Assembly (NCBI GenBank): GCA_016098155.1
Contig: JAAAJB010000062.1
Coordinates: 25,880 to 89,879 of the forward strand
DNA: 64,000 nucleotides
Direction of reading: 5' to 3'
DNA from: Actinomortierella ambigua
Taxonomy: Eukaryota; Mortierellomycota; Mortierellomycetes; Mortierellales; Mortierellaceae
Shown in pieces: positions 11,298 through 21,934 of this stretch (position 1 is its first letter; the number at the start of each line of letters is the position of its first letter). Below the pieces are notes generated by a model, which ran no database searches, was not told the origin of the DNA, and saw only the letters and a program-made list of their open reading frames with translations. A program made the translations under genes and the position numbers.

Positions 11298-11790
11298 AGC
11301 AGCTGAGCATGGGGACGCCAGTGCACTGCAGAATCTGGGAATGTTCCGCGTCAAACGACAAATGATCGAGCAGAGCCACATCAAGGGTTCATCAAAGCAG
11401 CTGAGCAAGGGGATGGGGACCTATTCACAACCCACTCTGGGATGGTATGGTGATGTTGGCCGACGAGTTGAACTAAGCGATGGCTCAGCTTGCATGTGGC
11501 TACCGGCGGCAATATCTATGCTCAGTTTCTCGGGTCAGTGTACGAGCTTGGCATTGAGGTAGAACAGAGGAATGAGAAGTCCCTTGGTCTGTTTCTCAAG
11601 GCTGCCGAACAGACTTCCATGGCTCATGTTCTCCGATGGACGCCAACGAGGCCATTTCTTTTTATCTCTAAAGAGTAGAATAAGGTTATGCGGCAGCTCA
11701 GCACAATCTTGCAAGAATGTACGAAAAAAGTCGAGTTTGGCAATGGACAAGAAAGAGGCGATGCGCTCAGTAAAACCTGTAATATTTGAT
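11298..11790 (+). pseudogene. Sel1-repeat protein relic
   Basis: Fragments of Sel1-like (TPR-related) repeats appear in successive, shifted plus-strand frames. These include KAAEHGDASALQNLG near 11298, FIKAAEQGDGD near 11390, YAQFLGSVYELG with SLGLFLKAAEQT at about 11510-11615, and AAAQHNLARMYEKSRV near 11690. The AxxxG..Y / KAAEQG periodicity is diagnostic, but the frames are broken and no start is visible. Sel1-repeat families are abundant in Mortierella-type fungi; this looks like a decayed copy. Confidence 0.6.
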
Positions 11791-11878
11791 ATATTTATAT
11801 AGTTTATCCTATATCTTTCTTTGATAGTTTTGTAGAAATATAATAATTTCAGCTTTGTCCAACTAAAGCTATAGACTA

Positions 11879-13238
11879 TTACCGGAGTCCAAGATCAATG
11901 GGAGGAGAGCTTCCAGGGTACAAAAACCCACGGTTTCGACCGACTGTGAGATCTCTTATCATCATTAAGAGGACAGTGGTTCTTTGCATCACGCTCACAT
12001 TCAAAGCCTCTCGAATCCATGACTGACCATAGTCGAGGCCCTCGTACAGCACCACTGTTGCGGCCTGTAGGCCATCAGCCATCAAATGCAGTGTCACCAA
12101 GGTCATCCCGCTATCTGGTCGTCTATCGGCTATAATGAGCTCAACATTGACAAAGCGACCATAATATTCTTGCGCCACGGCCCTGACCTCGTGGAAATCA
12201 TGAAACCGCTGGAGCACCGCCAGGTCGTATTGTTGGACTCCGCCATGCTGAAGTTTTTGAAGTGCAGCGTGTATGACCAGAGTCAACGTGATGGCAATCT
12301 CAATCGCGCCCAGGCTGAAAGGATCGAGTCTCTTATGAATGGCAGCAGCCTTTGGCAGATGAGACTTGATGGCTTCTAACCCCGAAGGGGTGATTGGGTA
12401 CGTGATCGTAAAGGCTGTGATATAACTGCGGTACTGCCATCCCGATTTGGAGAGGTCTTCGCCACCGGAACCAACATTCATGCGATGCGGGTTGTAGGCA
12501 TCCCAGACGTTCATGAAGTGCTTGGGTCCAGCCAGATCTAGCGAAGGCAGCTGGAATTCGTGAGTCCATCCGTCCCTGTTGCAATTCTTCTGGCCTCGGA
12601 AGTACATGGCTCTGTATGGGTCCCAAGCTCTGCCGACACAACCTTCGACCCTCCACGCATTCTTGGACTTCACGGAGGGGATATCCTTGGGGATGCAAAA
12701 GGACATGAGAGTGGCCCATCCCTGGCGGTTGCATTCCATAAGGTCCTCAAAGATGATGGTCCTAGCCGGGTTCCAGGCAATGCCAACACAATAGTGCTTT
12801 CCGTGACCCTTGTGCGACGGAGCGACAGCGGCATTCACACTGTTAGATCGACCGTTGCGGCCATTCAACTCGGCAACCATCTTGTTCAAATCCGCCAAGT
12901 TCCTTTGGTACTCCGGGTCGCGTACAAAGGAAGCATTGGTGAACAAGGAGGCAAATTCGGGTTCGATACGAAGTCGTCGTTGGTCATGCCCATTGTCATT
13001 GGTCAATGGAGCGAGACCTGGAGAAGCAGCCGCCAGTCCGACAAAGGCCAGAAGGGCGGAAGCGACAGCGAGGAGTGGCTACATCGAGTAGAGTGACGCA
13101 GCGAAGGACGGTAGATGTTAGCAACATATTCTTTAGACCACCAAAAGATTGGTCTGAGCACGGGTCGCCTATGCGCAGGGGAATCGTGGTGGTATCATGT
13201 CAGACATCGTTAAACAATCTGGCGAAGCGTACCTTCAT
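11879..13238 (-). CDS. Predicted secreted protein with three internal repeats
   Basis: Two exons on the minus strand: a tiny first exon (13238-13233, Met-Lys), a 154-bp intron (13232-13079, GTACGC donor, CTAAC branch, TAG acceptor), and 13078-11879, giving 401 residues. Splicing creates a clean signal peptide (MKPLLAVASALLAF...AAAS), which supports the model. The mature part has three related segments near residues 97-132, 147-180 and 190-226. Repeats 1 and 2 share a Cys-Val-Gly...W-(N/D)-P-x-R...C-N-R-x-GW pattern; the third, WDAYNPHR...SKSGW, lacks the Cys. The C-terminal half is Leu/Ala/His-rich without clear motifs. No family is recognised. Export to the cell surface or medium is inferred from the signal peptide. 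Confidence 0.72.
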
Positions 13239-14205
13239 GAGGAAAGGAATGAAAAGCGAATTGAGCGGAAAGGTGGAAAGGTGGACAAGATGGACGAGAA
13301 AGAGGTTGAAAGAGAAGGCAGTGGGAGCCATGGGCCATCTATTATGTAGAAAAGGAATGGAAAGTTTACCGAGAAAACCTAGATATTCTGAGCCCATGCG
13401 GTGCGCACCTTGTCTGGTATCGAAAAAAAAGTATATGTGCTGTGCACTGTTGCAGATTCAGTGCGCCATCCTCAACTTTCACACACTCTCTCTATCTCCC
13501 TCTCGCTCTCTCATTTCACTCTTGTCTACTTTCGTGTCAATCAAGACTGAACTGACCAGGAACACGAGAACACGATCTTGCTTTAGGAAGATCCATTTCA
13601 ATCCAAAACAACATCCCCACAGCAATGTAGGATCTTTTCTAAAGACTGGCAGGTGCTTTGAACAATCCCAATCCGCATCATGTCCTCGTGTATGTTTTTT
13701 TTTATAAAGTGGTGGCGTTTCTGGTACCACGTATCCGCTCAATGCAGTGAAGTGCAACTGAGAGACGACGGTGTTTTGTTCCAATGAAGGATGTCGGTTA
13801 CCCGTATCGGTTGCTTTCACATTTCCATCTCCGCCTCCTTCCTTCCGTATCGCGCCGTTGCACCGGAATTCCATACCCTTTTTCTCTCACGAATCTAGTT
13901 GCATAGCAGTACGGAGGAGACTTGGTTTGTGACATGGTGCCTGTTGTAGGACGAAGATTTGATTTATTGATACCCAGCGATGTCAAGGTGCTGATAGAGT
14001 TTTGTGGTGCATAGGTTCTTCGAACATGATACACAGCGGGGGCGTCAAATCTAAACTTTAACGGGATGCTTAAAGTTGGAGTTCCGCATTGTCCTTCTCG
14101 CCCTTGTTGAGTATAAGACGAAGGCTACAAGCATGCAGTGCTCTAACCTCATTCCTATTTTCTACTGCTTTGTTCTCACTCTTTTCCTCCTTTTTTTCTG
14201 TGGCA
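13239..14205. other. Divergent intergenic region
   Basis: This lies between the secreted-protein start (minus) and the orphan gene start (plus). It has short CT-rich tracts around 13480-13520. No coding frame with family resemblance was found. Confidence 0.5.
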
Positions 14206-14655
14206 ATGCTTCCAGAAGTTAGAGATTTACTTCTCGGCCAATTCGCCGGCTACGTGCAGTTCGAGATTGACCGCGATACGACCAAGCAGCATGTCATCAT
14301 GCCTATCATCCATAACTACCCGGGGTTTGAAGAGCTGAGCGACGAAGCCTTGGAGGAGGTCTATAACATACGCATTGTTCAAGACCCTATGCAACTCGAC
14401 GGCGACGAGAAGGACCATATAAGGGTTAACCTTATCGTCGCAAACCAGACAGTCGCTACGGTGATAACCCGCATGTACGACGACCTTCCCGCGACCGGTT
14501 TGATGATGTGCATGCGTTTTGGTCTTCTTGAACGCCGTGCCACTTTTTACACGCAAAAATACACACCAGCTGTTGATCCTGATTTCCCTTATTTTATTCG
14601 TTTCGAGGAGGACGGTATACACATCCGTCGTGCAGATGCCTCCGATGAAGAATGA
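14206..14655 (+). CDS. Small acidic protein of unknown function
   Basis: A 149-residue single-exon frame starting at ATG 14206 after a T-rich leader; the frame is open further upstream but without ATG. The protein is acidic (about pI 4-5 by eye) and ends in DASDEE. It has no signal peptide, no obvious membrane segment, and a mixed alpha/beta composition with the motif YPGFEELSDEALEEVYNI. I do not recognise a family. Even codon quality along its length and the absence of low complexity argue that it is a real gene. Confidence 0.6.
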   Translation: MLPEVRDLLLGQFAGYVQFEIDRDTTKQHVIMPIIHNYPGFEELSDEALEEVYNIRIVQDPMQLDGDEKDHIRVNLIVANQTVATVITRMYDDLPATGLMMCMRFGLLERRATFYTQKYTPAVDPDFPYFIRFEEDGIHIRRADASDEE

Positions 14656-15349
14656 GGCTCTACTCTCCATGGACTTGTGCTTGTGTATACTTGTGCCTCC
14701 CCTTTTCCCACTCTCTGAGACAAGTCTTCTGCACATTTGGAATAAAACACTGTTCAGCTCGGCATCATTGATCTTCCACTCTCATGGCACAGGCAGTGAG
14801 CTTATCATCGGGTATTATGCAGATATTCACACTCGTAGATGCAACAGTTGCCAACTATCGCTGGTGAATCATGCAACACATAATTTCTATCATACTGCAT
14901 GGAAAAATGGAAAAGTCTGGGTCTGGATTGGCCTAACGGGAAAAAGATAGGAGAGTGACAAAAGTGCCAAGGTACTTCGTCTTCCACCTCACGGAAGCAG
15001 GAAACAGGAGAAAACAAAGTGCCCAATATCAACATGCAGACAATGATGAGTTCTTTAATGCTGGTTACAACATCTTCAAGTGGGGCCTGATGTTTTTCAG
15101 TCAGACTTGAACTTCGCCCGCTAAAGGGATCATTGGTCGAAGCAGAGCAAAGTTGTCTATCTCTGAATTTCATGTCATTATGCAGTAGCTCGGAACAGAT
15201 GAGTTGTCGCTCAACACTTCGGGCACGCCACAGTGAATTATTATTGCGAGCAACTCATGCAAGCATGCATGAGATACTGCACTTTACTAAAGAGAATAGG
15301 AGGGGGCAAGGAATCTTTTGGCCTAATTATGCGTCTCTGTATATCAAGG
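14656..15349. other. Intergenic, no gene seen
   Basis: This is AT-balanced sequence after the small acidic gene. Short frames on both strands have no recognisable family and break often. Confidence 0.45.
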
Positions 15350-15860
15350 GTGTCGAGATCCGCCGTCCCATAAATATCCTCCTGTACCAAGACCACCTGG
15401 TTGCTCATATCGTACTAGTCCTGGAATGGTAAGGTCTCCCGGCAATTCGATGGTTCCTGGAAGTGGCTCGTCGGGGTCTAAGCGGGCTCGGGTCAGTATC
15501 GCTCGTGTCATGGCTTGAATGGTGTTGGGAGCCATAGAAATTGCTTCAGGGTGTCTCGCGAAGCATCCGGTCATCAAATTCCAATTGGTAAATCGTCGGG
15601 CTCATGAATTCCTTCACTATGCACGACCTTTTGAACTCATCGAACTGGGCGTAAAAGCTCTTGATGTCCCCACTGATCGTGTCGGGCTGGTTATTATATA
15701 AATTGTCGCGTGACCTCTGGACCTCCTGATGCTTGGCTGTCCATCACTTGTGGTTGAGCTTCTTAGATGACTATTTGCTTCGTGCAGGATGGCATCAGTA
15801 TAGGCGGTCGAGAGATCGTCACTCAGACGGGCGACCTACACTACCGCTCGCGAGGCCGAG
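15350..15860 (-). pseudogene. Possible methyltransferase-like relic
   Basis: On the minus strand, coding-like stretches follow each other with stops and a shift. One is a frame near 15830-15760 (LSDDLSTAYTDAILHEA). A second near 15720-15545 contains SGDIKSFYAQFDEFKRS and EFMSPTIYQLEFDD. After a frameshift at about 15550 comes a frame with IPGLVRYEQPGGLGTGGYLW down to about 15370. The GLGTGGYLWDGG segment resembles the SAM-binding lead-in of seven-beta-strand lysine methyltransferases (METTL/family 16), but the rest of that fold is absent. The match is weak; it could also be an undetected spliced gene. Confidence 0.3.
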
Positions 15861-16553
15861 CGATTCTAGAAAGCAACAAGAAAAAGGAATGCATATTTCA
15901 TCAGGAAGAGATAGACGCGCGTATTTGGGAAGAAGCATGAACGGCAGCCGACGTCCCTGCAATACAACGAAGAGCTTACCACAAGACGACTGACATCTAT
16001 TTTACTAGGCGGCCCCAACAGGTTTCCATTGCCTTTCCTACTATCTGCGCGGTCTTGTTGTCTCTCTCTCTAGTAGTCTCGTCATTACTCGGCAGTACAG
16101 CTTGGTTCCATGTTGTTTTTCGGGTGCTCTGGTGACATTATAAAGTGAGCATACTCAGTTGCGTCAAGTTCTTAACAGGCTGGCACAAAGCATCAAAGGC
16201 CGGGCTTTGTGTGGGTCCATGATGTCAGTAGTGATGATGTACTGTTTGTAATGCCTAAATGTCAAAAATGCCTGCTAAATGTGCCCTGCCAATTGGGGTG
16301 GCTGGGGCTTCTTCTCCAAAAAGGCTATGCTGTTCTGTTTCAAAATGATCAGCGTCAAAAGTCTTGTCCCTTTTTGGACATCAGCCCGTTCGACCAAAAT
16401 GGCAAACCCTTGTTCCAGTGAAATGTGCCCCCTGAGAAGGGTTTTGAATGCAGGGATCGCTCACGCACCTGGTGACCTCTACACTTTAAAACTCATAAAA
16501 GTCTGAACACCCATGAAAGTCTGACCCTTACTTCTAAAAACACCCCATCAACA
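15861..16553. other. Upstream region of the Crypton-like gene
   Basis: About 0.7 kb with no supported gene. A 70-codon frame at 16209-16421 is not similar to anything I know. It may include the 5' flank of the mobile element, but I could not find a terminal repeat here. Confidence 0.4.
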
Positions 16554-19500
16554 ATGACACGCTTGTCGACCCCAGTCACCAAGGACAAGGGCAAGGGCAA
16601 GGCCGCCTCCTCGTCCTGCACCAACTTGACACCATCTCATAAAGCTGCTCTGCCATCTCATTCTGACAACCCGACGCGTCTCAATCACCCGCGCACTCAT
16701 TTCTCTTCCCCATCACCAATTCGCGTCGCCTCCTTTACAATCACGTCAACTCAGGAACGCGACTCTCTTCCTCCCCAGCACGGACAACAACCGACGATGC
16801 CTCCACCCTTGCCTTCTCCCCAGCCCTATTTGTTGCCTATGGTTCCCTCGGCAGCTCCACCTCTACGTCTGCCGCACCAACACCCCACACAAAAGCTCCC
16901 TATCCCTCGCCTCGTCCCTGTACAGCAATCATCTCCTTCAAAAAGAAAGAGAGGCATACAGCCACAGCCTCCAGTGGTAGGCGATGACACACCCATGCCC
17001 AAACGGAAGCCCGGCAGACCTAAAGGAAGAGCAGAAAAGCCTCTGCGCTCATTCACTGCCCGGGCAAAGCTTCCAGTACCAGAAGTAGATCTTGCTTCGA
17101 ACCTTGAAGAGCATCAAAAACATATATGCTTGCGTGAAAGGGCATTGTTGTACAAGGACTTTGTCTCCATCCAGCCGGGCAAAAAAACTACCACTGTAGC
17201 CAGGTACAAAACCGAGATAACACGGTGGCAGGTATGTTCTCACTGTGGGTGCTTGGATGATAATCTCTACCCTTTAAAAAATGACAGCCAATAACAAATT
17301 TTGATGTGCATCTTTTTTTTTTCAACATCAAGCTCTACTGTGAACACAACTTTCACCGACTGTTGCAGGACGAGAAGCCAACTCTCGAGAAAGTCAACAA
17401 GTACCGAATGGCCAAAGGTGTCAAAGAGCCGCTGCCAATGGGATCCCTTCTGTACGCGATGTATCCCGAGTCAAAGGTGTCTGATTTCGTGACAAACGAG
17501 GTTTTCCAGCGATGTACCGAGAAGTTCATTCCGATCGGCACGGATGACGATGTCGTACTTCGTCAACGGGCTAACGAGTCCCAGGCATCAAGCTCGTCGA
17601 GTGAACGTATGTCATGTCTAACCAAGATCATGGTAGCAGTCTCTTTTCCGCCGTATACTGACACGATTACTTTGATGACCTTTTTCTATCGTGGACCATT
17701 AGGTCGCATTGATCCCACCGGTCGCTACTGGATCGTGAAAGAAGCGGCCTCGGGGTCTTCTTTGGGTACCACTTTCAGTTCCATCAATACTCTCTACAGC
17801 GCTCAAAAAACGCGCATGATCGTCCCTGATGATGAGTCACCTAGAGAATGGCCTCCTGTCCAGCGATTGAAGGAGGAGTCAAGACGATACTCCAAGGATA
17901 TGCGACAACAAGGAACAAACCTTCGCCAAACAGTGGACCCTAGGCGCGATGGTTATCGTAAGCCGGCGTTGTTTGGTATCGCTAATGCCCTGCTAGAGAG
18001 ACCAGGTATCCCAGAAGCACCTCCAGTTATCGGGCAAAAGCTCATTAAAAGGCGTGGAGAGTGGTCATGGATAAGGACGAAGAACGGAGTAGCGATCCCT
18101 AGATTTGTTTTGAGAGAGGATAAGATATAACGAGCTAGGAATCAAAGCAAAGGACGAGATGCTTGTATACAGCTAACACGACGTCTTCTTTACTTTTCAC
18201 TTTCTCAGGCAAAAAGGCACAGATCATCATCAATCATGCCACGCGTTTTGACGTGCTGATTCGCCACCACAATCTTCTGCGAGGGGAAGACGTCCGCGCA
18301 ATGGAGTTTTCTCAATTGTTTGCAGAGATCATCGATCCTACGCTCATGAAAGGCTCGACCCAGCAGTGCCTCGCATTTGTCTATCGCCTTACCCACGGAA
18401 AGACAAACCAATATGGCAGGAACCAGTACGCAGCCTGTGTACGAAACCAATCGGTGTGGAGGTGTCCTTTCAGCGCGTTTGCCTTTTACATGTTCTCGAT
18501 GTTCCAAGATGTAAGTATCAGTTTGCTGGAGCGGACCGCATTCTAAAGTTTGGCTGGAGCAGTGTGATCTAAATATGTAGTATTTATTTTTTTCGGACAA
18601 CCATAGGGGTGGGATGAAGACGGAAGCAGGATTCATGACAAGAAAGAAAGGGGCAAGCAGAGGAAGAGAGGGGAAGTCGTACCCTCACTGCCAACCATCA
18701 CCTCCCCGCACGTCACCCGAAGCAGAACCTCTGGTCGCGCTCTGGGTATCGTTGAAGAGCCTCGGCTGGAAGAACAGGAAGATGACCTTATATTGCAACT
18801 GCAACATGGCGAAGAGGCTGAAGAAGATGAGGAGGTGAGCGAGGAAGACGAGGAAGAACAGGAGGACCCTGATGCAGCCGACTCAGCGAGCGATGGCGAC
18901 GATCTGTTAGCTCCAAAGCTCTTGTCCTACAAAAAGGGCCCTGTCGATGATGGTTCTGTACCTGGGGACGAAAAGCTGCCACGTCTTTTGCCTGATGCTC
19001 TCGCGGCTGGTACTGATCGCTGGGCAAGATACAAAGTCCTCCCGCCTAGACGAGGAGCTCCGACTAAAAGCATGTCTCCACAGTCCCATCACGGCACCAT
19101 CCGCAGATTGCACGAGCAGCACGGAATCACGTCCAGGATGAAGACACACAGCGGACGCCACGCTGGTGTGGTCGAGGCAGTAAGCCTCAACATACCCCAC
19201 TGCGACATTCGAAAAGGTGGCCGCTGGAATGCGACTCAAGGCAAGCTGGGCGAATTTTACATGCCTCGACTTCCTGCCACTTTCGCGCTTCGCATGGGTG
19301 GCCATCCAGTGAACGAGCAAGGGAACTTCAAATTCAACCTCGGTCGCAACAGACACAAACCAGATGAACAATTTCAAAGGCTTATTTTCCCTTGGATTGA
19401 GCATGTTGTTGGCGAGAAGGGCAGCAAGTTGAACACGTGGTGGAGGGAGCAGTGTGGGTTCGAGATGGATGAGATCGACCTGAAGAGATCGGAGTACGGT

Positions 19501-20529
19501 GGCTATATGAACGAGTCTGAGTATTCTCGCAGTCTGCCTGAAATAGTATCACGTGCCAAGCAGAAATTGGCGAGTGTCGACGACAATTCAAGACTTGATG
19601 AACCTTTGCTGAGATTTGGCGATCCAGACGTCAATTTGGGCGGCTTTTTGCGTCTTCTTGTGCGTTGCAGGCGCGTCATTCTCCAAGACGCAGCATGGAT
19701 GATTCATGTGGCAAAGCAGAAAGGACAAGAAATTCCACCAATCCTTCAGCATGCCACCTTCAGGAACCCATGGTTTCACCACTTTCAACAAACCGTTGTG
19801 GATGGGATAAAGCAGAACAAGGACGCCGAGTTACAGGACTTGCTGGAGCAATTTGGTACAGCAGTGGGAGAAGCCTACAGTCAAACCACAAACGCCATCA
19901 ACAATCTCAGACAGCAGACCATTCAAAAGCTCGACATAAATACCCAAAAGCTCGAAAAGCTCGAGGTCAACACCACCCAAAATATCGGCAACAACACCGA
20001 AAGACTCGACCGGCTCGAGGACCGGCTCGGAAGCCTCGAAAGATCCCAACAAAGGGTGCCAGAGTTAGTGGCGGCGCATTTTTTCTCGCATTATCATTGG
20101 TACATGGCTCAACAACACCAACTCCAACACCAACAGTGCCAGCAACCTCAACAACAACGGGATACGATAGATCAGCTGCGCCAACAGCTCTATCAGGTGC
20201 AGCAGCAGAACCGAGTTCTTCTGGAAGAGCGCAAAAGGCGAGAAGAGCAGACAGCGGACACTATCACTCGGTTGATCCTTCCATCCGACGAAGCGAGGCA
20301 GTCTCCAGCAGCGTCCGAACTTGTACCATCATCTGTCCTTGCGCCTCAGGACCCTGTGATGCCTTCGGTGCCCATAGCAAGAGCGGAGCCTGTTCGGGCC
20401 TCCCTGCCTAACCCAAAGAAGCCCACCCGGATCTCCTCACCCAACCCAAAGCAAAGCACTTTCACATTCAAACTTTTTGATCCCAATGCTCCAAAAAAGA
20501 GGAGAGGCGCCTCAAAGGCAAGGGAGTAG
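16554..20529 (+). CDS. Crypton-type tyrosine recombinase (Ndc10-like domain) gene
   Basis: Five exons: 16554-17231, 17333-17606, 17703-17957, 18209-18510 and 18607-20529, for 1143 residues. The Pro-rich N-terminus contains an AT-hook-like KRKPGRPKGRA. The central part carries the Crypton / CBF3-Ndc10 tyrosine-recombinase core: LLRGEDVR (catalytic R427), GRNQYAACVRN and CPFSAFAFY, an acidic insertion, then H684-S-G-R687 in KTHSGRH, GGRW (about 710) and the nucleophile candidate Y721 in GEFYMPRLP followed by FALRMGGHP. The C-terminus has a coiled coil (about 850-900), Gln-rich stretches and a basic tail. The expected function is strand exchange through a circular intermediate; a domesticated DNA-binding role is also possible. 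The third donor (17958, GTAAGC) could be skipped, giving a read-through product ending at 18130. Confidence 0.8.
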
Positions 20530-20697
20530 AACAATAAAGCAAACGCGCAAGACACGAAAAACAACGCGTGAGAAAGAACAAACCTGAGAACAGAATTGTA
20601 AAGCATTGAAGAGAAAAACCAAGATAGCCACGGAGATGCGGGGGAGGGGGCAATTCTGTCCAAAAATGGGCAAGAGGTAAATGTTTATACTTTTTCT

Positions 20698-21200
20698 GCC
20701 GTCTTTAGTTCTTAAAATCGCTCACGATTTCAACCCTGACGATGTTACTTTTTAAGGGCTCGGGAGCTGGTGATTGTCTTCACATTCAGTTCTAACATCG
20801 TTTTCATGCCGGATTTAGAACAAAATATGCTGTGGCAGGCACGAAGACCTATCTCCCTTCTTTTCCCTTTCACTCCAACATGACAAAGTATCGTCGGTAT
20901 CGAAACCTATCTCGCCACTCAAAGACTTCGTGCGAGCAGTGCTTACTGAAGGTGATTCGGTTATCGAAGCCATCAAAGTGAGGAGGGAATGAATGGACTA
21001 CAACAAAAGTGTGTGTCTCTGTGAGAGAAGGTGAGCTGGATGAGACAAAAAAAGGAAAGGGTGCACACGCAGAGGGCCAATCACAGCACAATTTTTTTTT
21101 CACAGCACAATTTCACGAGTTCAAATTCGGCCAGAAAGTGGACCCCTTAACTGATGAAATCATCATGAAATCGTGAACGATTTTAAGAACTGAACGCGGC
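20698..21200. mobile_element. Short element with near-perfect terminal inverted repeats (MITE-like)
   Basis: The segment starting AGTTCTTAAAATCGCTCACG (20707-20732) recurs inverted at 21167-21192 with one mismatch over 26 bp, and weaker matching extends to GCCG at both ends (20698 and 21200). The interior of about 430 bp has no coding frame. I found no convincing target-site duplication, so the exact ends are uncertain. Confidence 0.6.
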
Positions 21201-21411
21201 TAATTACAGATTCTCCTCCTCTTCCGTTTCGACAAGGAAATTCTCATCATCACCTGTACCGAACACGGCGCTGAGCATTCAACTCCCCTTCCGCGTTGTT
21301 CTTTTATGTTTTTTGTGAAGGGCCCTGAACAGTGACCCGGTAGGGTATGGTTTGACTCCTGCCTTCTATGAAGGTGGTCCTCAGTTGATGATGAGGGTTC
21401 AGGTAACCAGG

Positions 21412-21934
21412 GGCTGCATCGACACCTCCCTGCCTTAAGCGCTCGTCGGTTCTTAGATGGCTAAACGACTCCTTGGCTCCTGACATTGTGCAGGAGCCTT
21501 GACCTCGGATGGAGGCTAGGTGCAGTTACTTACAAAGGCCCTGAATGTGCTAGACTCCCTGTCGCCGACAGGACCTCGAGTCACTCAACTCCCGGCGTCC
21601 TGCTTTCGCTGGCCCTGAGTGTGCTAGACTCCCTGTCCCCGACAGGACCTCGAGCCACTCAACTCCCTGCGTGCTTTCGCTGGCCCTGAGTGTGCTAGAC
21701 TCCCTGTCCCGATAGGACCTCGAGCCATTCAACTCCCTGCGTGGTGGCTGCATCGACACCTCCCTGCCTTAAGCTCTCGACGGCCCTTAGTTGGCTAAAC
21801 GACTCCTTGGTTCCTCACATTTGTGCAGGAGCCTTGACCTCGGATGGGGGCTAGGTGCAGTTGCCTTTTTTCCACAGGCCCTGAGTGGCTAGACTCCCTG
21901 TCCTCGACAGGACCTCGAGCCACTCAACTCCCTG
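21412..21934. repeat. Nested repeat block
   Basis: A unit of about 185 bp starting GGCTGCATCGACACCTCCCT occurs at 21412-21593 and again at 21746-21932. Between them, a subunit of about 70 bp starting GGCCCTGA and containing GCTAGACTCCCTGTC, GACAGGACCTCGAG and CACTCAACTCCC is repeated in tandem at 21537, 21611 and 21682, with a further copy at 21877. The subunit contains a short CCTGTC..GACAGG inverted repeat. No protein is encoded. Confidence 0.85.

Noticed and set aside
12560..13096. 178-codon plus-strand frame opposite the secreted repeat protein
   Set aside because: The minus-strand gene has a signal peptide, splice signals and internal repeats; the plus frame has none of these.
21412..21934. 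Regularly spaced repeats resembling a CRISPR array
   Set aside because: Units of about 70 bp are repeated almost entirely, without unique spacers of constant length, and the host is eukaryotic.
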